Shown here: in pieces, positions 1 to 8,330 of the stretch
How the letters are laid out: every line of letters starts with the position of its first letter
Numbering within the stretch: the stretch's first letter is position 1
DNA from: Halopseudomonas pachastrellae
GTDB taxonomy: Bacteria > Pseudomonadota > Gammaproteobacteria > Pseudomonadales > Pseudomonadaceae
Assembly: GCF_900114765.1 (NCBI RefSeq)
Contig: NZ_FOUD01000006.1
Coordinates: forward strand, 62,001-126,000
Direction: 5' to 3'
Length of the DNA stretch: 64,000 nt
Position numbers and translations under genes: made by a program
The notes under the pieces: model-generated
The model's database searches: none
What the model was told of the DNA's origin: nothing
Seen by the model: the letters and a program-made list of their open reading frames with translations, nothing else

Positions 1-1101
1 GGCAAAGCGGTTCTTCACGTCGATCTCCAGCCAGTCGCTGCTTTCACCGCTCAGCTCACCAACGAACTGGTGACGGCTCATGCGTGAGGCGCCCTGCTCG
101 TAATTCTGGTACACGCCCGGTGGATGACGGCGGTAGAAACCTTCGGTGTAGCCACGGTTGGCAAGGCTCTCCAGATCGTCCATCAAGCCGAGGTTGAACG
201 GGCGGCCGGCCACCGCGTCGTCGATGGCTTGGCGGTACACCTGTACCGTGCGGGCGACGTAGAAGTGCGACTTGGTGCGGCCTTCAATCTTCAGGGAATC
301 AACCCCCATCTGCACAAAGCGCTCGACATGCTGCACTGCACGGAGGTCTTTGGAGTTCATGATGTAGGTGCCGTGCTCATCTTCTTCGATGGCCATCGGC
401 TCATCCGGCTTGTCGTGCTGGGTGATGATCTGCACCGGCTGTGCCAGCGGCTCGATATTGCCCTCGGCGGTTTCGACCGCGGGTTGCACGTCGTACTGCC
501 AGCGGCAGGCGTTGGTGCAGGCACCCTGGTTGGCGTCGCGGTGGTTAAAGTAGCCGGACAGCAGGCAGCGGCCGGAGTAGGCGATGCATAGGGCGCCGTG
601 TACGAATACCTCAAGGCCCACGTCCGGGCAGCGTTGGCGGATTTCTTCAACCTCTTCCAGCGACAGCTCGCGCGACAGAATGATACGTTCCAGCCCCAGC
701 TGCTGCCAGAACTTCACCGTCGCCCAGTTGACCGCATTGGCCTGTACCGAGAGGTGTACCGGCAGGTCTGGCCAGCGCTCGCGCACCAGCATGATCAGCC
801 CCGGGTCAGACATGATCAGCGCATCTGGCCCCATGGCGACCACCGGGTTAAGGTCGCGCAGGTAGGTGGCGACCTTGCTGTTGTGGGCCGCGATATTGCT
901 GGCCAGGTAGAAACGCTTGCCGAGTGCGTGTGCCTCCTTGATGCCCTCGGCCATGACCTCCGGGTTATGGAAGTCGTTCTCGCGCACGCGCAGACTGTAG
1001 CGCGGCTGACCGGCGTACACCGCGTCGGCGCCATAGGCGAAGGCGTAGCGCATGGCTTTGAGGGTGCCGGCCGGAGCCAGCAGTTCGGGAGCGTTAAGCA
1101 T
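1..1101 (-). CDS. trhP: tRNA hydroxylation protein TrhP/YegQ (peptidase U32 family), 3' end cut by window
   Basis: Peptidase-U32 family protein that, in Escherichia coli (YegQ/TrhP), is needed for 5-hydroxyuridine formation at tRNA wobble U34. The start ATG is at 1101-1099 and 367 codons are present before the window edge; the family is about 450 residues, so the C-terminus is missing. The N-terminus MLNAPELLAPAGTLKAMRYA, the block YAGQPRYSLRVREN, and the cysteine-bearing stretch around HGALCIAYSGRCLLSGY followed by NQGACTNACRWQY match the YegQ branch. They do not match the shorter UbiU/UbiV branch. Four cysteines of this type hold an iron-sulfur cluster in related U32 proteins. It is transcribed away from the LysR gene at 1235, and an Anr-like box lies just upstream. 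Identification is firm at family level and strong for the YegQ branch. Confidence 0.9.
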   Translation of the reverse strand, partial: MLNAPELLAPAGTLKAMRYAFAYGADAVYAGQPRYSLRVRENDFHNPEVMAEGIKEAHALGKRFYLASNIAAHNSKVATYLRDLNPVVAMGPDALIMSDPGLIMLVRERWPDLPVHLSVQANAVNWATVKFWQQLGLERIILSRELSLEEVEEIRQRCPDVGLEVFVHGALCIAYSGRCLLSGYFNHRDANQGACTNACRWQYDVQPAVETAEGNIEPLAQPVQIITQHDKPDEPMAIEEDEHGTYIMNSKDLRAVQHVERFVQMGVDSLKIEGRTKSHFYVARTVQVYRQAIDDAVAGRPFNLGLMDDLESLANRGYTEGFYRRHPPGVYQNYEQGASRMSRHQFVGELSGESSDWLEIDVKNRFA

Positions 1102-1155
1102 GATCGGGACCTGCGAAAAAAGGCGGCAGCATAGTGGCTTGTCCTGTCTTGCGTA

Positions 1156-1169
1156 TTGATCGAGATCAG
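1156..1169. promoter_or_regulatory. Candidate Anr/FNR box between trhP and the LysR gene
   Basis: The sequence TTGATCGAGATCAG differs from the FNR/Anr consensus TTGAT-N4-ATCAA only at its last base. It lies 55 bp upstream of the trhP start and 66 bp upstream of the LysR start, so it could act on either gene. That it is used is inference. Confidence 0.45.
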
Positions 1170-1234
1170 CGCTTGGCTTGGCCGCCGCTGGCGGATGCCG
1201 CACAATGCCGGCTCACTCGCGATGAGCCCGACCG

Positions 1235-2089
1235 ATGGATATCAGCCTCGCCAGAACCTTTCTTGAAGTCGTCCGCAGCGGCAGTCTGATCGCCGCCTCA
1301 GAGCAGCTGCACGTGACCCAGGCGGCGGTGACGGCGCGCATCCAGAGCCTGGAGTCGCAGCTCAATTGCCGCCTGTTTGTGCGCAACCGCGGCGGCGCCA
1401 GGCTGACCCGCGACGGTGAGCTGTTTGTTACCTATGCCAACCAGCTGGTGCAGACCTGGGAGGCGGCGCAGCGCGACCTGCCGTTGATCAGAGGTATCGA
1501 CAGCGTCTTGCACCTGGGCTGCGAAACCAGCCTCTACAATCCGCTGATGCTGCATTGGGTGCGCTTGTTGCGGGCGGAGCAGGGCAGTCAGGCGGTGCAC
1601 ACCGAGGTCGGCGAAGGTGCGGCGCTGCAGCGCCGCCTGGAGCAGGGCACGCTGGATGCGGCGCTGGTGTTCCAGCCAAGCTACTGGCCGGGCCTGCAGG
1701 TGGAGGAGCTGCTGGAAGAAAAGCTGATTCAGGTTTGCCTGCCGAGCCAGCCCGAGCCCTATATCTACATCGACTGGGGCGAGGCCTTTCGTCAGCAGCA
1801 TGATCGCGCTCTGCCGGATAAGGCCAAGGCCGAGCTGACCTTCAACCTGGGGCCCATGGCGCTGCAGTATCTGCTCAGCTGTGGCGGCAGTGGCTATTTT
1901 CGGACCCGGGTGGTGCAGAGCTACCTGGATAGCGGCCAGTTGCAGCGGGTGCCACGCGCGCCGGAGTTCAGCTTCCCGGCCTGGCTGGTCTATCCCCGTG
2001 AGCGTGACAGCGAGGCGCTGCAGCAGGCGATCGCGCTATTGCGCCGCGCCGCCGCCGACAGTCACGACTGGTCGCAGCGCTGGGGCTGA
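1235..2089 (+). CDS. LysR-family transcriptional regulator (HdfR-like)
   Basis: A 284-residue LysR-type DNA-binding regulator. Residues about 1-60 form the winged helix-turn-helix, with FLEVVRSGSLIAASEQLHVT and QAAVTARIQSLESQL typical of the family. The rest is the effector-binding domain, here somewhat divergent. The N-terminus MDISLARTFLEVV resembles HdfR-type regulators, but the target cannot be inferred from that. It is divergent from trhP and ends 12 bp before the convergent HPP-CBS gene. The ATG start is the first in frame and fits the family N-terminus. Confidence 0.85.
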   Translation: MDISLARTFLEVVRSGSLIAASEQLHVTQAAVTARIQSLESQLNCRLFVRNRGGARLTRDGELFVTYANQLVQTWEAAQRDLPLIRGIDSVLHLGCETSLYNPLMLHWVRLLRAEQGSQAVHTEVGEGAALQRRLEQGTLDAALVFQPSYWPGLQVEELLEEKLIQVCLPSQPEPYIYIDWGEAFRQQHDRALPDKAKAELTFNLGPMALQYLLSCGGSGYFRTRVVQSYLDSGQLQRVPRAPEFSFPAWLVYPRERDSEALQQAIALLRRAAADSHDWSQRWG

Positions 2090-2101
2090 GCGCCCGCGTA
2101 G

Positions 2102-3247
2102 TCAGCCGCGCATCAGCAGGTTGTCCTGCAGTGCGGCAATCAGGTCGGTCTGGGTGACCATGCCGACCAGTCTGTTCTGCTCGACCACCGGCAGGCAATG
2201 CAGGCCCTGACTCGACAGCATGGGTATCAGCTCGCTGACAGGCAGCTGCGGTGACACCGCAATGACCGGCGAGGTCATGACCTCACTGAGTGGTGACTTT
2301 TCTCCTCCGCCGCGTCGCAGCAGGCGAAAGCTGCCGCTGCGCCCGACAAAGTTGGCCAGGTCGGTCAGGCTGACAATACCCACCAGCGCCTGCTCGGCAT
2401 CCAGCACCGGCAGCACCCGCAGACGGTGCGCATGCAGCAGGTCGAGTGCTTCACGTACCCGGGTCTCTGGTGTGGCGCAGCGCAGGTCACGCGACATGAT
2501 GTCGGCCACCTGGGCTGTGCCCATGCTGCGCCGCCGCGCGGCATCTTCTACCTTGCGCACCAGCTGTGTCAGGTCTTCGCGGGTCAGGTCGACAAAGCCG
2601 CCAATGTCCGCCAGCGCGGCGTCCAGGTCGGCATCGGAAAAGCCGACCCGCTGCAGCGCAGGTTGATCGCTGGTGTGCTGCAGGTTGACCTCGGGCAGCG
2701 GGCGTTTGGGATAACGCACGCCGGTCAGGTTGTTGTAGAACAGTGCGATGGCGATCAGCGTGAGCGCGTTGAGCATCACCGGTAGCACAGCCTTTTCGTC
2801 CAGCGCCTGCAGCGCCGGGCCGGCCAGCACCCCGCAGAGCGCGACCGCGCCGCCGGGTGGATGCAGGCAGCGCAGCGCGAACATGGCAATCAACGACAGG
2901 GCAACGGCCAATGCCGCCATTTCCAGACTGTGGCCGCCCAGTTGCGCCACCAGCGTCGCCACTATGGCCGATACCAGATAACCGCCAAAGATCGACCAGG
3001 GCTGGGCCAACGCGCCGGACGGTACAGAAAACAGCAGGATGGCCGAGGCACCAACCGGACCGATCAGCAGGGTGGCGACCGCTGCGCCAAACACCAGTTG
3101 GCATACCCAGACGCTGACAAACAGCCCGATTGCCGCGCCGCAAGTGGCGCGCAGCCATTCGCGCGGGCGGGTATGCAGTTGCTGGCCCGGTAGCAGGGTC
3201 AGACGTTGGGGGGCGGCTTTGCTGGTGATGCTGGTGGTATCGGTCAT
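2102..3247 (-). CDS. HPP-family membrane protein with two CBS domains
   Basis: An inner-membrane protein with an N-terminal HPP domain (about residues 25-175, several hydrophobic helices, with the signature LHPPGGA) and a C-terminal pair of CBS domains (about residues 235-380; ADIMSRDLRCATPETRV and SEVMTSPVIAVSPQLPVSEL). CBS pairs usually bind adenine nucleotides and gate activity. Some HPP proteins have been linked to nitrite transport in plastids and cyanobacteria, but the role here is unknown. The frame continues upstream to a TTG, but the ATG at 3247 (MTDTTSITSK) is preferred. It is divergent from nrdD, and the Anr box in between could serve both. Confidence 0.85.
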   Translation of the reverse strand: MTDTTSITSKAAPQRLTLLPGQQLHTRPREWLRATCGAAIGLFVSVWVCQLVFGAAVATLLIGPVGASAILLFSVPSGALAQPWSIFGGYLVSAIVATLVAQLGGHSLEMAALAVALSLIAMFALRCLHPPGGAVALCGVLAGPALQALDEKAVLPVMLNALTLIAIALFYNNLTGVRYPKRPLPEVNLQHTSDQPALQRVGFSDADLDAALADIGGFVDLTREDLTQLVRKVEDAARRRSMGTAQVADIMSRDLRCATPETRVREALDLLHAHRLRVLPVLDAEQALVGIVSLTDLANFVGRSGSFRLLRRGGGEKSPLSEVMTSPVIAVSPQLPVSELIPMLSSQGLHCLPVVEQNRLVGMVTQTDLIAALQDNLLMRG

Positions 3248-3444
3248 GATGGCGCTTGTCGGTAAAGCAGGGGATGAGTGTTGCGGGCGCCAGTTTGCCG
3301 CCGTGGTTTGATTTGGTCTAATCAATAATAATTTTTCATAAATTAGATTTTATTTGATTAATTTGGTCGCTTTGCTGGCCCTGACTGTCGATGTGCGGGC
3401 CCGCAGCGGATGCTGCGCAGCTCTTTTGGAAAACCTGCCGTCCA

Positions 3445-3458
3445 TTGATCTCGATCAA
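3445..3458. promoter_or_regulatory. Perfect Anr/FNR box upstream of nrdD
   Basis: TTGATCTCGATCAA is an exact match to TTGAT-N4-ATCAA. Its centre is about 96 bp upstream of the nrdD ATG, consistent with class II FNR/Anr activation from a start site about 55 bp before the gene. The 300-bp gap (3248-3547) between the HPP gene and nrdD otherwise holds only AT-rich sequence around 3320-3365 and no further gene. Confidence 0.8.
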
Positions 3459-3547
3459 GATACCGTCGCCATTTCTGTCGGCAGAATGCGCACCATGTTG
3501 TGTTTGTGTTTAATTTTTCTACTACATGATGTGTTCTGGAGGCGCGA

Positions 3548-5572
3548 ATGGATATGCAGACCCAAAGCTGGCCACGGTGGTTGAACAAGCGCGATGACAG
3601 CCGCGTGGCCTTTGACTCGAGCAAGATCGAGCGCGCCATTGAACGCGCTGGTGCGGCCACCGGGGAGCTGGGCGCCGAGCAGGCGCACATCCTGACCCGC
3701 GCGGTGCTGCCGTTGCTGCCCGAGGGGCCTGAGCTGACGGTGGAGCAGATTCAAGACTGCGTCGAGCGGGTGCTGATGGACGCCGGTTACTATCCCACCG
3801 CCCGCGCCTATATCGTCTATCGTGAACGCCACGGGCGGCTGCGGCGTGAGCGGCGCAGTCTGGTGGACGTGGCAGCCTCCATGAACGAATACCTGCGGCG
3901 TGAAGACTGGCGCGTGCAGGCCAACGCCAATCAGGGTTACTCCCTTGGCGGGCTGATTCTCAATGTGTCGGGCAAGGTGGTTGCCAACTACTGGCTGGAC
4001 GAGGTGTACAGCCCGGAAATCGGCGCCGCCCACCGCGAGGCCGATCTGCACATCCACGACCTCGACATGCTGGCCGGCTATTGCGCCGGCTGGTCGCTGC
4101 GCAGCCTGTTGCACGAGGGCCTCAACGGTGTGCCGGGGCGTATCGAGGCGGGGCCGCCAAAACACCTGTCGAGCGCCCTGGGGCAGATGGTGAACTTTCT
4201 CGGGACCCTGCAGAACGAGTGGGCCGGCGCGCAGGCATTCAGCTCCTTTGACACCTATCTGGCACCCTACGTGCGCAAGGACAGCCTGACCTTTGAACAG
4301 GTGCGCCAGTTGCTGCAGGAGTTTATCTACAACCTCAACGTGCCGTCGCGCTGGGGGACCCAGACGCCCTTTACCAACCTGACCTTTGACTGGGTGTGTC
4401 CGCAGGATCTGCGTGAACAGGTGCCGGTCATCGGTGGCGAGGAAATGCCTTTCTGTTACGGCGATCTGCAGCACGAGATGGACCTGATCAACCGCGCCTA
4501 CATTGACGTGATGATGGCCGGCGACGCGCGCGGTCGGGTGTTTACCTTCCCGATTCCGACCTACAACATTACCCACGACTTTCCCTGGGACAGCGACAAC
4601 GCCACGCGGCTGTTCGAGATGACCGCGCGCTACGGGCTGCCGTACTTCCAGAACTTCCTTAACTCCGACATGCAGCCCAACCAAGTGCGCTCGATGTGCT
4701 GCCGCCTGCAACTGGACGTGCGCGAGCTGCTCAAGCGCGGCAACGGCCTGTTTGGCTCGGCAGAGCAGACCGGCTCGCTGGGTGTGGTGACCCTCAACTG
4801 CGCGCGGCTGGGTCACGTGCATGCAGGTGATTTGCCGGCGCTGCTGGCGCGGCTGGACCAGTTGCTGGATCTGGCCTTTGAGAGCCTGGAGGTCAAGCGC
4901 AAGGTCATTCAGCACCATATGGATGCCGGCCTGTATCCCTACACCAAGCGCTATTTGGGCACCCTGCGCAATCACTTCTCGACCATTGGCGTTAACGGTG
5001 TGCACGAGATGCTGCGCAACTTCACGGCCGACCGCGAGGGCATGCACACCGAGGCGGGTGCCGAGCTGGCCTTGCGGGTGCTGGACCATGTGCGCGCACG
5101 GCTGGTCGAGTATCAGGAGCGCAGCGGGCACCTCTATAACCTGGAGGCAACGCCAGCCGAGGGCACGACCTATCGTTTTGCCAAAGAGGACCGCAAGCGT
5201 TATCCCGACATTTTGCAGGCCGGCTGCAGCGAGGCGCCGTATTACACCAACTCCTCGCAGTTGCCGGTGGGCCTGACCGACGACCCCTTCGAGGCGCTGT
5301 CGCTGCAGGATGCTGCCCAGTGCAAGTACACCGGCGGCACGGTACTGCACCTGTATATGGGGGAGCGGATCTCCTCGGCGGCCGCCTGCCGGCAGCTGGT
5401 ACGCGCCGCGCTGTCGCGCTTTCGCCTGCCGTATCTGACCATCACGCCGACCTTTTCGATCTGCCCGGTGCACGGCTATCTGGCCGGCGAGCACGAGTTT
5501 TGTCCGCGTTGCGACGAGGCGCTGCTGCAACAGCAGGCCAGTATCTGTTGCGGCGCCTGCAGCGACGCTTAA
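3548..5572 (+). CDS. nrdD: Anaerobic (class III) ribonucleoside-triphosphate reductase, catalytic chain lacking its glycyl-radical tail
   Basis: Reduces ribonucleoside triphosphates to deoxyribonucleotides without oxygen, using a glycyl radical installed by NrdG. The 674-residue chain has an N-terminal ATP-cone (about residues 10-100, allosteric) and the NrdD barrel. The barrel includes VPSRWGTQTPFTNLTFDW, the active-site cysteine region RSMCCRLQLD, and a C-terminal zinc-site pattern CPVHGYLAGEHEFCPRCDE. The frame stops at 5572 just after that cysteine-rich segment. The RVxGY...NxGKQ glycyl-radical loop normally at the extreme C-terminus is absent from this protein and is encoded by the small gene at 5602. 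The ATG at 3548 follows GGAGGCGCGA. A perfect Anr box lies upstream and nrdG downstream, forming an oxygen-controlled operon. Confidence 0.93.
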   Translation: MDMQTQSWPRWLNKRDDSRVAFDSSKIERAIERAGAATGELGAEQAHILTRAVLPLLPEGPELTVEQIQDCVERVLMDAGYYPTARAYIVYRERHGRLRRERRSLVDVAASMNEYLRREDWRVQANANQGYSLGGLILNVSGKVVANYWLDEVYSPEIGAAHREADLHIHDLDMLAGYCAGWSLRSLLHEGLNGVPGRIEAGPPKHLSSALGQMVNFLGTLQNEWAGAQAFSSFDTYLAPYVRKDSLTFEQVRQLLQEFIYNLNVPSRWGTQTPFTNLTFDWVCPQDLREQVPVIGGEEMPFCYGDLQHEMDLINRAYIDVMMAGDARGRVFTFPIPTYNITHDFPWDSDNATRLFEMTARYGLPYFQNFLNSDMQPNQVRSMCCRLQLDVRELLKRGNGLFGSAEQTGSLGVVTLNCARLGHVHAGDLPALLARLDQLLDLAFESLEVKRKVIQHHMDAGLYPYTKRYLGTLRNHFSTIGVNGVHEMLRNFTADREGMHTEAGAELALRVLDHVRARLVEYQERSGHLYNLEATPAEGTTYRFAKEDRKRYPDILQAGCSEAPYYTNSSQLPVGLTDDPFEALSLQDAAQCKYTGGTVLHLYMGERISSAAACRQLVRAALSRFRLPYLTITPTFSICPVHGYLAGEHEFCPRCDEALLQQQASICCGACSDA

Positions 5573-5601
5573 TCCCGTTACCCACAGCAAGGAGCAACAT
5601 C

Positions 5602-5751
5602 ATGAGCCAATGCAACACCCTGCCCACCGAGCAGCGTCAGCGCTGCGAAGTCTGGACGCGCGTCATGGGTTATCACCGTCCGGTGTCGGCCTTCAACCCG
5701 GGCAAGCAGTCCGAGCACCGCGAACGCCAACACTTCAGCGAGCCGCGCTGA
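5602..5751 (+). CDS. Stand-alone glycyl-radical domain of NrdD (49 residues)
   Basis: A 49-residue protein with its own ribosome-binding site (AAGGAG, 7 bp before the ATG), 29 bp after the nrdD stop. Residues 14-45 align by eye with the C-terminal tail of Escherichia coli NrdD: RCEVWTRVMGYHRP then AFNPGKQSEHRERQ corresponds to the E. coli RVCGY...FNAGKQ loop. Gly23 takes the place of the radical glycine. The reading frame differs from nrdD, with a TAA and a full Shine-Dalgarno between, so this is a separate gene and not a single-base frameshift. It would have to dock into NrdD to be activated by NrdG, much as GrcA/YfiD replaces a damaged pyruvate formate-lyase tail. It may be a conserved arrangement in Pseudomonas. 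Confidence 0.85.
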   Translation: MSQCNTLPTEQRQRCEVWTRVMGYHRPVSAFNPGKQSEHRERQHFSEPR

Positions 5752-5760
5752 GCAACCGCT

Positions 5761-5784
5761 GCATCCGGCCTGCGGGCCGGGTGC
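5761..5784. repeat. GC-rich hairpin between the glycyl-radical gene and nrdG
   Basis: GCATCCGGCC and GGCCGGGTGC form a 10-bp stem (one T-G wobble) around the loop TGCG. No T-tract follows, so it resembles a REP-like mRNA-stabilising hairpin more than a terminator. Confidence 0.5.
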
Positions 5785-5799
5785 GCTACGGGAAAGCCC

Positions 5800-6519
5800 A
5801 TGAAAGCCTGTTCTGCTCAGGCCGCCGACAGCTTGCGCATTGGCGGCCTGTTACCCATGACCACTCTGGATTACCCCGACCACCTGTCCTGCGTGCTGTT
5901 CTGTCAGGGCTGCGCCTGGCGTTGCCGGTATTGTCACAACCCTGAGCTGATCGCTGCGCGCGGTAAGGCGCCGCATGACTGGCGCAGCGTCTTGCGCTTT
6001 TTGCAACAGCGCCAGGGCCTGCTTGATGCGGTGGTTTTCAGTGGCGGCGAAGCCACCCTGCAGCCGGCTTTGCCTGAGGCGATGCAGGCGGTGCGGTCGC
6101 TCGGCTTCAAGGTTGGTTTGCACAGCGCCGGTATCAAGCCTGCTGCGCTGGAGCGGGTGTTGCCCTGGTGTGACTGGGTGGGGTTTGACGTCAAGGGGTT
6201 GGAGGATCAGGTCGAGCTGATCACCGGCACGCCGCGCAGCGGTCAGGCCAACTGGCAGAGCCTGCGACTGCTGCACGATAGCGGTGTTGACTATGAATGC
6301 CGCACCACCGTGCACTGGCAACTGTTCGACAGCGGCGCTGTACTGCGCCTGGCCTATCGGCTGGCACGGCAGGGTGTACGCCGCTTTACCGTGCAACTGG
6401 CGCGCCCCGCGCGCATGCTGGACCCCACGCTGGGGCTGAGTACTGCCCCGCCCGAAGCGGCCAGTCTGTGGCTGCAGCTGCACGGGCTTTTTGAGCGCTT
6501 CGAGCTGCGCGAGGCCTGA
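5800..6519 (+). CDS. nrdG: Anaerobic ribonucleotide reductase activating protein (radical SAM)
   Basis: Radical S-adenosylmethionine enzyme that generates the glycyl radical of the class III reductase. The 239-residue protein carries the cluster motif CQGCAWRCRYC, containing the CxxxCxxC that binds the [4Fe-4S] cluster, near residues 35-45. The SAM-binding VVFSGGEATLQP follows near residue 80. The opening GGLLPMTTLDYPDHLSCVLF is typical of the NrdG/pyruvate formate-lyase activase family. It lies 48 bp after the small glycyl-radical gene, whose Gly23 is the expected substrate, so the three genes form one functional unit. Confidence 0.92.
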   Translation: MKACSAQAADSLRIGGLLPMTTLDYPDHLSCVLFCQGCAWRCRYCHNPELIAARGKAPHDWRSVLRFLQQRQGLLDAVVFSGGEATLQPALPEAMQAVRSLGFKVGLHSAGIKPAALERVLPWCDWVGFDVKGLEDQVELITGTPRSGQANWQSLRLLHDSGVDYECRTTVHWQLFDSGAVLRLAYRLARQGVRRFTVQLARPARMLDPTLGLSTAPPEAASLWLQLHGLFERFELREA

Positions 6520-6555
6520 CACGACTACTGTCGCCGCCATCTGCAGCCCGTCCAC

Positions 6556-6569
6556 TTGACCCAGGTCAG
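6556..6569. promoter_or_regulatory. Candidate Anr/FNR box upstream of the cytochrome c peroxidase
   Basis: TTGACCCAGGTCAG matches TTGAY-N4-RTCAA except for the last base. Its centre is 72 bp upstream of the preferred ATG at 6635. A weaker TTGACCATGATCTT half-match is at 6587-6600. Anr control of cytochrome c peroxidase is known in Pseudomonas; use of this site is inferred. Confidence 0.5.
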
Positions 6570-6634
6570 TGAGTGGTTGCGGCCTATTGACCATGATCTT
6601 TATGTGGTTAATGGATAAGCAGCCGAGGTGGCAT

Positions 6635-7624
6635 ATGAAGATCCGTGTATTGCTCCTGTGTATGGCCGGCATCGCACCGGCGATGGCGATGACACCGAAC
6701 AACGAACCAATCCAGCCCATTTTGCCCGCGCAGATAACCGACCCGGCCAAGGTGGAGCTGGGCAAGCAGCTGTTTTTTGACCCGCGCCTGTCGCGCTCGG
6801 GTTTTATTTCCTGCAACTCCTGTCACAACTTGAGCATGGGCGGCAGCGACAACCTGCAAACCTCCATTGGGCACAACTGGCAGCAGGGCCCGATCAACTC
6901 ACCGACCGTACTCAACTCCAGCCTCAACGTAGCGCAGTTCTGGGATGGCCGCGCGGCAGACCTCAAGGAGCAGGCCGCCGGGCCCATCGCCAACCCGGGC
7001 GAAATGGCGTTTACCCACACCCTGGCGGTCGATACCCTGCGCTCGATTCCGCAGTACAGCGACGCCTTTGCCCGAGTCTACGGTGTGGAGCAGATCACCA
7101 TCGACGAGGTGACCGACGCCATCGCCGAGTTCGAGGAAACCCTAGTCACACCATTCTCGCGTTTTGATCGCTGGTTGCTGGGTGATACCCAGGCGATGAT
7201 AGAGGACGAACTGCGCGGCTATCAGCTGTTCAAGGACACCGGTTGTGTGGCCTGTCATAACGGCCCGGCCGCCGGTGGCAACAGCTTTCAGAAAATGGGG
7301 CTGGTCAGTGCCTATGAAACCGCCAACCCGGCCGAGGGCGTTGCCGGGCTGACTGGCCAGGACGCCGACCGCTTCAAGTTCAAGGTGCCGACCCTGCGTA
7401 ACGTCGAGCTGACCTATCCCTACTTCCATGATGGCGCCTACTGGACGCTGGAAGAGGCGGTTGACGTGATGGCCCGGCTGCAACTGGGGCGCCAGCTGGG
7501 CGACGAGGATATTGCCAGCATTACTGCCTTCCTCAAGACCTTGACCGGCCAGCAACCCAGCTTTGCGCTGCCGATTCTGCCGCCGTCCAATAACGCCACA
7601 CCGCGGCCGAAACCCTTCGAGTAG
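6635..7624 (+). CDS. Di-haem cytochrome c peroxidase
   Basis: Periplasmic enzyme reducing hydrogen peroxide to water with electrons from small c-type cytochromes. The frame is open further upstream, but the ATG at 6635 follows GAGGTGGCAT and starts a proper signal peptide (MKIRVLLLCMAGIAPAMA). The 329-residue product has two CxxCH haem sites: C60-N-S-C63-H64 in the high-potential-type N-terminal domain and C204-V-A-C207-H208 in the C-terminal domain. The segments LGKQLFFDPRLS and VPTLRNVELTYPYFHDGAYW are typical of the CcpA/MauG family. The tyrosine that MauG uses as haem ligand was not assessed, but length and motifs favour a true peroxidase. It ends 20 bp before the convergent TetR gene. 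Confidence 0.9.
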   Translation: MKIRVLLLCMAGIAPAMAMTPNNEPIQPILPAQITDPAKVELGKQLFFDPRLSRSGFISCNSCHNLSMGGSDNLQTSIGHNWQQGPINSPTVLNSSLNVAQFWDGRAADLKEQAAGPIANPGEMAFTHTLAVDTLRSIPQYSDAFARVYGVEQITIDEVTDAIAEFEETLVTPFSRFDRWLLGDTQAMIEDELRGYQLFKDTGCVACHNGPAAGGNSFQKMGLVSAYETANPAEGVAGLTGQDADRFKFKVPTLRNVELTYPYFHDGAYWTLEEAVDVMARLQLGRQLGDEDIASITAFLKTLTGQQPSFALPILPPSNNATPRPKPFE

Positions 7625-7643
7625 GGCGCTCGGCGGATGCAGG

Positions 7644-8273
7644 TTACTGCGCTGGCGGCGAGCAGCTGGCTGCCAGCGCAGCAAAACCCTGCAGTGTGCG
7701 GTCGACAAAGCGCTCATCGCTGTACTCGGCTGCGCCCGGCAGCAACCCGTGAATGACCAGAGAGGTCAGGCCATGGGTGTAAGACCAGGCGGCGACCGAT
7801 GCCTTGCGCACCTCGGAGCAGTCCAGCTCCTGTCCCAGCGTATCGGCCACCATGCGCTTAAGCTCGCCGAAGGCGGCCAGCCGTTCGCGCTGCAGTGCCG
7901 GAATCATGGTCTGCTCGGTAAATTCCGGACCAAACATCAATTGATAGAGCGCCGGATTGCTGCGCGCAAAGTGCAGGTAGGCGAGGCTGCCGGCGCGCAG
8001 CTTGTCCAGCCCGGAGCCGTTGCTGTAGGCGCGCTGTAGCGCGCGAGCCAGCTCGGAGAAGCCTTGCGCGGCAAGCTGACCGATCAGCTCGTTACGGTTC
8101 TGAAAATGGTGATAGGCCGCCGTGGCGCTGACGCCTACCCGCTCGGACACCGCGCGCAAAGACAGCTTGGTTGGCCCCACTTCTTCCAGCAAGGCACGCG
8201 CTGCTGCCAGCAGCTGGGGCGCCAGGTTGCCGACGTGGTAGGTATCGCGGGCGCGTTTTGCGGGCTTTGCCAT
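7644..8273 (-). CDS. TetR-family transcriptional regulator
   Basis: A 209-residue TetR-type repressor. The helix-turn-helix occupies about residues 15-62 (LLAAARALLEEVGPTKLSLR then SERVGVSATAAYHHFQNRNE). The C-terminal ligand-binding domain includes VAAWSYTHGLTSLVIHGLLP, a WHG-type pattern. It is divergent from the acyl-CoA ligase gene, with two similar 18-bp sites in the gap, so it probably controls that gene and itself, perhaps in response to an acyl-CoA. The ligand is inferred from context only. Confidence 0.87.
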   Translation of the reverse strand: MAKPAKRARDTYHVGNLAPQLLAAARALLEEVGPTKLSLRAVSERVGVSATAAYHHFQNRNELIGQLAAQGFSELARALQRAYSNGSGLDKLRAGSLAYLHFARSNPALYQLMFGPEFTEQTMIPALQRERLAAFGELKRMVADTLGQELDCSEVRKASVAAWSYTHGLTSLVIHGLLPGAAEYSDERFVDRTLQGFAALAASCSPPAQ

Positions 8274-8330
8274 AAGCGGGTTCTCTGCGGGTGGTCAGGT
8301 TGAGCAGGCCCGAATCTTAACACGGGCAAG

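Noticed and set aside
3455-5590. 711-codon open frame on the minus strand opposite nrdD
   Set aside because: Its translation is low-complexity and lacks any family motif; nrdD on the other strand is certain. GC-rich codon use makes long antisense frames common here.
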